From an uncultured Agrobacterium sp. (lineage in GTDB: Bacteria; Pseudomonadota; Alphaproteobacteria; Rhizobiales; Rhizobiaceae): a stretch of DNA of 64,000 nucleotides. The notes beneath the pieces were generated by a model. The model worked only from the letters and a program-made list of their open reading frames with translations, was not told where the DNA came from and ran no database searches. The stretch lies in assembly GCA_913777615.1 (NCBI GenBank), contig CAJYTK010000020.1, positions 1 through 64,000 of the forward strand. The letters are read 5' to 3'. How positions within the stretch are numbered: the stretch's first letter is position 1; the number at the start of each line of letters is the position of its first letter. Below are positions 57,502 to 64,000 of the stretch, in pieces. Both the position numbers and the translations under genes were made by a program.

Positions 57502-59919
57502 GTGGCGAAGGCACCTGCAACGGAACGCAAGACCGGAGAGACCAGCACGGACCCCCTGCTGGGCTACCGCGCCCTGCCGGGCGTTGCCGATGAAATGCTG
57601 GACATAGAGGGGCGAATTCGCCCGGTCTGGCAGCCTTTCGTCGATGCACTCTCACGCATGGATGAGCGCGAGTTGCACGACCGCTTTTCCCGCACGGATC
57701 GTTACCTGCGCGATGCCGGCGTCTTCTATCGCGATTACAGCGCTCAAAGCGGCGGCGGCAGCAGCGAACGCAACTGGCCTATCTCCCACGTCCCGGTCCT
57801 CATCGACGATGCCGAATGGCAGGTCGTCTCCAGGGGGCTGATCCAGCGCGCCAATCTTCTCGAAGCCGTGGTGGCCGATATTTATGGAGAAGGCCGGCTG
57901 GTGAAGCAGGGCTATGTGCCGCCAGCCCTCATCGCCTCCAATCCGGAATTTCTGCGGCCCATGGTGGGCATCAAGCCGGCCAACGGTCACTATCTGCATT
58001 TCTGCTCCTTCGAGATCGGCCGCGGCCCGGACGGCAATTGGTGGGTTCTGGCAGATCGGGCGCAAGCCCCGTCAGGAGCGGGCTTTGCACTGGAAAACCG
58101 CGTAGCCACCACCCGCGCTTTTTCCGATATCTATGCCGAGGCCCACGTCCATCGCCTCGCCTCCTTCTTCGGCGCGTTTCGCGATACGTTGCAGTCGCAC
58201 CGCCAGCACCCTGACGACCGCATTGCGGTTCTCACGCCTGGCCCCGCCAGCGAAACCTATTTCGAGCACGCTTATATTGCCCGCTATCTCGGCGTCATGC
58301 TGCTGGAGGGCGAGGATCTGACCGTCGTCAACAACCGCGTCATGGTGCGCACCGTTGCCGGTCTCAAACCCGTCGGCGTGCTCTGGCGGCGTCTGGATGC
58401 GTCTTACGCCGATCCGCTGGAACTCGACCAGAACTCCCATATCGGAACACCCGGCATGGTGCAGGCGCTGCGGGCAGGCGCGCTGAGCATGGTCAATGCG
58501 CTCGGCAGCGGCATTCTCGAAACCCGTGCGCTGCTCGCCTTCATGCCCGCCATCTGTCGCCACATCCTCGGCGAAGACCTCGCCATGCCCTCGATTGCCA
58601 CATGGTGGTGCGGCCAACCGACCGAACGTCAGCAGGTGGCCCGCAATATCGAGCGAATGGTCATCGGCCCGGCATACTCGCGCTTGCCCTTCTTCGACGA
58701 TAACGGCCAGTCGGTGCTCGGCTCAAGCCTACGCGAAACCGCCAAGGATTCGATCAGCGACTGGCTGGCAAGTGACGGCCACAAGCTCGTCGGCCAGGAG
58801 GTCGTGACCCTTTCCACCACGCCTGCCTTCGTCGATGGCAAGCTCGTGCCACGGCCCATGAGCCTTCGTGTCTTCGTGGCCCGCACCCAGGACGGCTGGC
58901 AGGTCATGCCGGGCGGCTTTGCCCGTATCGGACGCAGCAACGATGTCGCGGCCATTGCCATGCAGGCCGGTGGCCGGGCAGCGGATGTCTGGATCGTCAG
59001 CGACAAGCCGGTGGAGCGCACCACGCTTCTGCCGCCGGAAGAAAACTTCACCCGCAACATGCCGGGTAGCCTGCCGAGCCGTGCAGCCGACAATCTCTTC
59101 TGGCTTGGCCGCTACATCGAGCGGTCCGAAGGGGCGCTGCGCATCCTGCGCGCCTGGCACGCACGCTACGCCGAATCCGCCGACCCAAAGCAGCCTCTGC
59201 TCGCCCATGTGACGGACTATCTCAAGACGGTCGATATCGACGTGAAGGAGGCCATTCCCTCCAGCCTGATCGCCAATATCAACAGCTCCATCTATTCCGC
59301 CAGCAACATTCGCGACCGTTTCTCGCCCGATGGCTGGCTGGCGCTCAACGATCTGGCAAAGACCGCCCGCCGCTTTCAGAGCAAGATTCACGCGGGCGAC
59401 GACGCGACTCATGCAACGACCATTCTGTTGCGCAAGGTCGCAGGCTTTGCCGGTCTCGTGCATGAAAACATGTATCGCTTCACCGGCTGGCGCTTCTTGG
59501 CCATCGGTCGCTATCTGGAGCGCGGCCTGCACATGACGCGGCTGCTTGCCCATATGGGTGGCCCGGAAGCACCGGACGGCTCCTATGATATGCTGCTCGA
59601 AATCGGCGACAGCGTCATGACCCACCGCCGCCGCTACAATGTGAACACGGCGGCTCTCACCGTCATGGATCTTCTGGCGCTCGATCCGCTCAACCCGCGC
59701 TCGATCCTCTTTCAGCTGAACGAAATCCGCGCCGAGGTAGAGCAGTTGCCGAACGCTTTCGTCAACGGCCAGATGTCGCCCTTCTACCGGGAAGCGATGC
59801 GTATTCATTCCACGCTCGCGGTCATGACGTCGGAAAATCTCGACGGCGATGTCTTCCGCCAGCTGGAGAAGGATCTGGAGCGGCTCTCCGACATTCTCGC
59901 GCAAACCTATCTCGGATAG
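57502..59919 (+). CDS. Circularly permuted ATP-grasp + alpha-E domain protein
   Basis: An 805-residue fusion. Residues 1-480 form a circularly permuted type 2 ATP-grasp amidoligase (DAEWQVVSRGLIQRANLLEAVVADIYGEGRLV, RVATTRAFSDIYAEAHVHRLASFFGAFRDTL, LWRRLDASYADPLELDQNSHIGTPGMVQALRAGALSMVNALGSGILE). Residues about 530-805 are the alpha-E domain (SRAADNLFWLGRYIERSEGALRILR). In many genomes these are separate genes. GTG start after AAGGAGTATAAG. It would form an amide bond using ATP; the acceptor is unknown. Tightly packed with both neighbours. Confidence 0.9.
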   Translation: MAKAPATERKTGETSTDPLLGYRALPGVADEMLDIEGRIRPVWQPFVDALSRMDERELHDRFSRTDRYLRDAGVFYRDYSAQSGGGSSERNWPISHVPVLIDDAEWQVVSRGLIQRANLLEAVVADIYGEGRLVKQGYVPPALIASNPEFLRPMVGIKPANGHYLHFCSFEIGRGPDGNWWVLADRAQAPSGAGFALENRVATTRAFSDIYAEAHVHRLASFFGAFRDTLQSHRQHPDDRIAVLTPGPASETYFEHAYIARYLGVMLLEGEDLTVVNNRVMVRTVAGLKPVGVLWRRLDASYADPLELDQNSHIGTPGMVQALRAGALSMVNALGSGILETRALLAFMPAICRHILGEDLAMPSIATWWCGQPTERQQVARNIERMVIGPAYSRLPFFDDNGQSVLGSSLRETAKDSISDWLASDGHKLVGQEVVTLSTTPAFVDGKLVPRPMSLRVFVARTQDGWQVMPGGFARIGRSNDVAAIAMQAGGRAADVWIVSDKPVERTTLLPPEENFTRNMPGSLPSRAADNLFWLGRYIERSEGALRILRAWHARYAESADPKQPLLAHVTDYLKTVDIDVKEAIPSSLIANINSSIYSASNIRDRFSPDGWLALNDLAKTARRFQSKIHAGDDATHATTILLRKVAGFAGLVHENMYRFTGWRFLAIGRYLERGLHMTRLLAHMGGPEAPDGSYDMLLEIGDSVMTHRRRYNVNTAALTVMDLLALDPLNPRSILFQLNEIRAEVEQLPNAFVNGQMSPFYREAMRIHSTLAVMTSENLDGDVFRQLEKDLERLSDILAQTYLG

Positions 59920-59921
59920 TC

Positions 59922-60803
59922 ATGCTCTACGATCTTACGCTGCATATGGGCTATATCTACGACACTCTGGCGTCGGGTGCGCGCCACATGATCCGCGTCA
60001 CGCCGCTCTCCATACCTGGCAGACAGAAACTGGTCGCTTCCGCCCTGACCGTGTCGCCCACGCCGGATGAGCGCACCGTCTTTGCCGATTTCTTCCAGCA
60101 GACTGCCACCTCGATCTATCTCAGAGCACCGCATGACAAGCTGGACATTCGCATGCAGGCCCGCGTGGCTGTGGACAGCCCCTCACCGACCGCCGATCTG
60201 TCTCCGCAGCTCAACAAGCTCCAGGCGGAACTGGCCAGCATCAATTCGCTCGATGCGCATGCACCGCACCATCTGGCGGGTGCCAGCCCGCGCATCGGCG
60301 AGGATGCGGCAATCGCGGCCTATGCCCGCGATACGGCCAGACCGGGCATGACGGTGCGCGAAATCGCCTTTGCGCTATGCAAGCGCATCTATGCGGATTT
60401 CAAATATGACAGCGAGGCCACCACGGTGGATACGACGCCTATTCAGGCCTTCAAGCTGAAACGCGGAGTCTGCCAGGATTTTTCCCACATCATGATTTCA
60501 GCGCTGCGCAGTCTCGGCATTCCGGCGGGCTATGTCAGCGGCTTCCTGCGCACCATTCCGCCACCCGGCAAGGAGCGGCTGGAAGGCGCGGATGCCATGC
60601 ACGCCTGGGTGCGTGTGTGGTGCGGTGAGGCGGACGGTTACATCGAACTCGACCCGACCAATGATATCGTCGCCGGCAGCGATCATATCGTCGTCGGCTA
60701 TGGCCGCGATTATGCCGATGTGGCTCCCGTCATCGGCGTTTTGAAGAGCTACGGCAACCAGAAGATCACGCAGGCTGTGGACGTTGTTCCCGTCAAAGCG
60801 TGA
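59922..60803 (+). CDS. Transglutaminase-like cysteine protease family protein
   Basis: A 293-residue protein, N-terminal transglutaminase_N domain (1-110) and core: Cys184 (KRGVCQDFSHI), His227 (GADAMHAWVRVW) and Asp244 (YIELDPTND). The triad is intact, so it can be a peptidase or amidase. Two bases after the ATP-grasp gene, completing the three-gene operon. The Anbu-type protease often found with these genes is not next to it. Confidence 0.9.
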   Translation: MLYDLTLHMGYIYDTLASGARHMIRVTPLSIPGRQKLVASALTVSPTPDERTVFADFFQQTATSIYLRAPHDKLDIRMQARVAVDSPSPTADLSPQLNKLQAELASINSLDAHAPHHLAGASPRIGEDAAIAAYARDTARPGMTVREIAFALCKRIYADFKYDSEATTVDTTPIQAFKLKRGVCQDFSHIMISALRSLGIPAGYVSGFLRTIPPPGKERLEGADAMHAWVRVWCGEADGYIELDPTNDIVAGSDHIVVGYGRDYADVAPVIGVLKSYGNQKITQAVDVVPVKA

Positions 60804-60964
60804 ATGTGAGCGCGTTTGGAGTAGACGTTGGCCGCAGCGTCTAAGTGTTCGAAACTTGATAACACTTAGAATTACTTAACTTCGTTAGAATTGATTATGA
60901 TGAGTTAGGAAAAATTCAATTTTCCCATTCTACTTCTGACTCATAAAAATTGGGTGAGATAATA
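60804..60964. promoter_or_regulatory. AT-rich spacer before the TadG-like gene
   Basis: Contains TAGACG-loop-CGTCTA at about 60820-60842 and an AT-rich stretch likely to hold the promoter of the next gene. No clear terminator T-run was seen after the transglutaminase operon. Confidence 0.35.
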
Positions 60965-62188
60965 ATGGGAAAGCGGTTTGCCGTACTACGTAATGGCGAA
61001 GCTCTGCTGCGTGACAGGCGCGGCAACTTCGGGCTGATGACAGGCCTGCTCTTGCCAATTCTGCTCGGAACGGCCGGTGCTGGCATGGAAGCCACCCGCG
61101 TGATGCAGGTCAAGCAGGAGATGCAAGCCGCACTCGACAGCGCAACACTTGCCGCAGCGACCGCCGCACGCGTCGAGGAAGGTAAAAGGTCCAACAAGGA
61201 CTACGCCGACGAAGTCAACCGGCGCATGGCAGCCTATACGGGCGAACTAGGCAAGGGCAGCGATGGCGATCAAGGGAAAAAGAAACCCGACCTCGATACG
61301 ATAGCCGAACGCTCGGACTCCAAAAGAGGAATGAGCTTCAAGATCTCCGCAACGCTTAACGCGGAAATACCGCTGGCTCCACTTATCAGCTTCATCGGCA
61401 TCCGAACCGTCAAGGTCGGTGTCAGCAGCACCGCCCAAAGCGCCTTCAGCAAGGGTGCGGCGCTATCGCTCTATCTTGTGCTGGACCGCTCCGGCTCCAT
61501 GTCCTTCAAGACCGATACGGTCGACAACAGCAAGAACGCCTGCCCGAACTACACGGAAAAGAGCTGGCCGAAAGTGGCCTTTACCAGCCCGTGCTACGTC
61601 ACCAAGATCCAGTCGCTCAAAGAGGCCGTCTCCTACCTGACGGACACGTTGAACAAGGCCGATCCATCCTATCAGGACCGCGGTTCGCCGGAATCGGAAC
61701 TCGTGCGCACCGGCGCCATCGCTTACAACTCTGCCCCCTTCCCGCCGCGTAATTTGAGCTGGGGAACCTCCCAGGCCGGATCCTACGTCAACGCCATCGA
61801 CAAATATCCACAGGGGGGAACGGACGCGTCTTTGGCGCTCAAAACCGCTTTCGCTGCGCTACGAAGCGACAATTCCTACGAAAAGCAACAGCACGCGGAC
61901 AAGGGTAACGACACGTTTCAGCGCTACATCGTGCTGATGACCGACGGCGAAATGACAAGCAGCGCCATCGACAGTCAGGTGCGCTCCACCTGCTCGGCGG
62001 TCAAGGCAGACGGCATCCAGATCTTCACCGTGGCTTTCATGGCGCCCGCCAAGGGCAAGTCGCTGCTGCAATATTGCGCCAGCAGTCCGGACAATTACTA
62101 CGATCCGGAAAACATGGAGGAAATCGTCGCGGCCTTCGGCGAAATCGCCCGCAAGGCGGCGAGCACCCCCACCCGCCTGATGAACTGA
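60965..62188 (+). CDS. TadE/TadG-like membrane protein with von Willebrand A domain
   Basis: A 407-residue protein. The N-terminal part carries a basic stretch and one membrane segment (LLLPILLGTAGAGMEATRVMQVKQEMQAALDSATLAAA, about 28-65), the TadE/TadG pilin-like pattern. The C-terminal domain is a von Willebrand A domain with MIDAS DRSGSMS near residue 175, a QGGTDASLA segment and LMTDGEMT. These proteins are linked to Flp/Tad pili or to the cell envelope in rhizobia. ATG 60965 follows GGTGAG; TTG 60950 is an alternative. Single gene here, with no tad genes adjacent. Confidence 0.85.
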   Translation: MGKRFAVLRNGEALLRDRRGNFGLMTGLLLPILLGTAGAGMEATRVMQVKQEMQAALDSATLAAATAARVEEGKRSNKDYADEVNRRMAAYTGELGKGSDGDQGKKKPDLDTIAERSDSKRGMSFKISATLNAEIPLAPLISFIGIRTVKVGVSSTAQSAFSKGAALSLYLVLDRSGSMSFKTDTVDNSKNACPNYTEKSWPKVAFTSPCYVTKIQSLKEAVSYLTDTLNKADPSYQDRGSPESELVRTGAIAYNSAPFPPRNLSWGTSQAGSYVNAIDKYPQGGTDASLALKTAFAALRSDNSYEKQQHADKGNDTFQRYIVLMTDGEMTSSAIDSQVRSTCSAVKADGIQIFTVAFMAPAKGKSLLQYCASSPDNYYDPENMEEIVAAFGEIARKAASTPTRLMN

Positions 62189-62365
62189 CAGCGAATTTCA
62201 GTCCTTTGCTCTGCACGTGCGCGTGGCGAAAGCCGCGCGCACTTTGCGTTGCTGCCATCCGTCTCACCACGTCCTTACTGACCCTTTTCGGGCAATCGCT
62301 CTTCCAGCGAAAACGGCTGTTGCCACAGCCGCTTATCGATGCATAAACTGCAAGCGAACCACGAC

Positions 62366-62471
62366 GGCATGACGCCCGAACCTGTCCCGAGGTTTTGTGA
62401 CAGCGGCATGCGACAAAGAAAGGATTCAAGGCGTGAAGAGCGTATCTGACGGATAGCGCAACGCTTTAACG
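62366..62471. repeat. Rhizobial palindromic intergenic repeat, copy B
   Basis: Same layout as the copy at 30226-30330: GGCATGACG..., GGTTTTGTGACAGCGGCATG, CGACAAAG..., GGCGTGAAGAGCGTATCTGA and a closing GCAACGCTTTAAC, but the stems are more eroded. It lies in the spacer 62189-62520 before the glycogen phosphorylase gene, where no gene is seen. Confidence 0.65.
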
Positions 62472-62520
62472 GATCGACACAATCAGGCCCCTCCCCTCCC
62501 ATCAAGGTGCTGACCGACCA

Positions 62521-64000
62521 ATGATCAATAAACTGGCTACCAACGATCTTCCCCGCCCCGCCCCGCGCAGTTCCGACCCGGACGTGCTTGCCTCCGAAAT
62601 CATCGAGCGTCTGACCTATCGTATCGGCAAGGATGTGAAGGTCGCCAAACCGCATGACTGGCTGACGGCAACCATTCTGGTCGTGCGCGACCGCATCATC
62701 GACAAGTGGATGGAATCCACCCGCAAGGCCTATCAGAACGATTCCAAGCGCGTCTATTACCTGTCGCTGGAGTTCCTGATCGGTCGCCTGATGCGCGACG
62801 CCATCACCAATATGGAGCTGATGGAGGAAATCCGTCAGGCGCTGACCTCGCTTGGCGTCGAGTTCGATGTGATCGCAGCGCTTGAGCCGGACGCCGCCCT
62901 TGGCAATGGCGGTCTTGGCCGTCTTGCCGCCTGTTTCATGGAATCCATGGCCACCGTCGATATTCCGGCCTATGGTTATGGCATCCGCTATGTTCACGGG
63001 CTCTTCCGCCAGCAGATGGCCGATGGATGGCAGGTAGAATTGCCGGAAACCTGGCTTGCCCATGGCAACCCATGGGAATTTGAACGGCGTGAAAGCGCCT
63101 ACGAAATCGGCTTCGGCGGATCGGTGGAAACCGTCGGCGGCTATGAGGAGCCACAGCGTTTCGTCTGGAAGCCTGCCGAACGCATGATCGCCATGGCCTA
63201 TGATACGCCGGTCGTGGGCTGGCGCGGCACCCGCGTCAACACGCTGCGCCTCTGGTCTGCCCAGCCGATCGACCCAATACTTCTCGACGCCTTCAATGCC
63301 GGCGACCATATCGGCGCACTGCGCGAAAGCAACAAGGCGGAAGCGCTGACCCGCGTTCTCTACCCGGCGGATGCCAATCCCGCCGGACAGGAACTGCGCC
63401 TTCGCCAGGAGTACTTCTTCTCGTCGGCCTCCTTGCAGGACATTTTGCGCCGTCACCTGCAGCAATATCCGGATTTCACCAGCCTTCCGGACAAGGTCTC
63501 CATCCAGCTCAACGACACGCATCCGGCCATTTCGATCGCCGAAATGATGCGCCTTCTGTGCGACGTACACGGTCTGGATTTCGAAGAGGCCTGGACAATC
63601 ACCCGCGGCACCTTCTCCTACACCAACCACACGCTTCTGCCCGAAGCGTTGGAAAGCTGGCCGGTGCCGCTGCTCGAGCGTCTTCTGCCGCGCCACATGC
63701 AGATCATTTACGCGATCAATGCCAACACGCTGATCTTCGCCCGCAAGGAAAAGAAGCTCTCGGATGGCCAGATCCGTTCGATCTCGCTGATCGACGAAGG
63801 CGGCGAGCGCCGGGTTCGCATGGGCAATCTGGCTTTCATCGGCTCGCACTCCATCAATGGCGTCTCGGCACTCCATACCGAACTGATGAAGGAAACGGTC
63901 TTCTCCGACCTGCACATGCTGTTTCCAACCCGCATCAACAACAAGACCAACGGCATTACCCCGCGCCGCTGGCTGATGCAGTGCAATCCGGGTCTCACAA
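62521..64000 (+). CDS. glgP: Glycogen/starch phosphorylase (cut by window edge)
   Basis: Start MINKLATNDLPRPAPRSSDP, continuing for 493 codons to the window end. It phosphorolyses glycogen to glucose-1-phosphate with pyridoxal phosphate. GT35 marks in this part: VYYLSLEFLIGRLM (about 80), ALGNGGLGRLAACFMES (about 127), GLFRQQMADGWQVELPETWL, and SIQLNDTHPAISIAEMMRLL (about 325). The lysine that holds PLP is beyond the edge. ATG 62521 has a weak AAGGTG upstream. The preceding spacer carries a palindromic repeat. Confidence 0.95.
   Translation, partial: MINKLATNDLPRPAPRSSDPDVLASEIIERLTYRIGKDVKVAKPHDWLTATILVVRDRIIDKWMESTRKAYQNDSKRVYYLSLEFLIGRLMRDAITNMELMEEIRQALTSLGVEFDVIAALEPDAALGNGGLGRLAACFMESMATVDIPAYGYGIRYVHGLFRQQMADGWQVELPETWLAHGNPWEFERRESAYEIGFGGSVETVGGYEEPQRFVWKPAERMIAMAYDTPVVGWRGTRVNTLRLWSAQPIDPILLDAFNAGDHIGALRESNKAEALTRVLYPADANPAGQELRLRQEYFFSSASLQDILRRHLQQYPDFTSLPDKVSIQLNDTHPAISIAEMMRLLCDVHGLDFEEAWTITRGTFSYTNHTLLPEALESWPVPLLERLLPRHMQIIYAINANTLIFARKEKKLSDGQIRSISLIDEGGERRVRMGNLAFIGSHSINGVSALHTELMKETVFSDLHMLFPTRINNKTNGITPRRWLMQCNPGLT

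Overview
The window is a chromosomal segment of a member of the Rhizobiaceae (Agrobacterium/Rhizobium group) carrying one almost complete tailed-phage prophage. Host affiliation rests on: a CpdR-type response regulator beside tRNA-Val(GAC); the order hisN-like gene / mmgR-like small RNA / N-formylglutamate amidohydrolase, which I recall from rhizobia; a ROSE-like leader before a small heat-shock gene; and rhizobial-style palindromic intergenic repeats. Names are assigned by reading motifs in the translated sequence; no database search was possible.

Left host part (1-15.2 kb): a small heat-shock protein with a thermometer-like leader, an alpha/beta hydrolase, a HisN-like phosphatase, the sRNA, N-formylglutamate amidohydrolase, CpdR and tRNA-Val. 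Then comes an arabinoside-utilisation locus: an ArsR-type regulator, a GH51 arabinofuranosidase and a complete ABC importer (ATPase, two permeases, binding protein). The regulator and enzyme promoters share the same two sequence motifs. An N-acetylglutamate synthase-like gene follows, paired with a small ACT-domain gene, then an unlisted 46-residue DUF2256 gene and a DedA-family membrane protein.

Prophage (about 15.2-50.9 kb) lies between the convergent dedA and acyl-CoA thioesterase genes. Structural and lysis genes are on the minus strand. Reading right to left: TerS, TerL, a small conserved protein, portal, scaffold, capsid and cement protein resembling Bordetella phage BPP-1; T7-like tail tubular proteins A and B; internal virion proteins; three adjacent large proteins that look like pieces of a polyvalent injected protein; tail fibre; an SGNH-hydrolase tail protein; and a holin/endolysin/Rz/Rz1 lysis cassette. 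The immunity region (49.6-50.5 kb) has a LexA-like CI repressor between repeated ACTAGTTTTCTTGT operators and a left promoter that appears to make a leaderless mRNA for the early operon. Genes outside the phage plan, mostly on the plus strand, look like cargo: two tandem secreted paralogues, two membrane proteins, a Fic protein with a dense operator-like array, and a PIN-toxin remnant. No integrase was found in the window.

Right host part (51-64 kb): acyl-CoA thioesterase, a small membrane protein, a BacA/SbmA-type ABC protein whose ATPase motifs are degenerate, a three-gene transglutaminase / circularly permuted ATP-grasp plus alpha-E / transglutaminase operon, a TadG-like protein with a von Willebrand A domain, and the start of glycogen phosphorylase, cut by the window edge.
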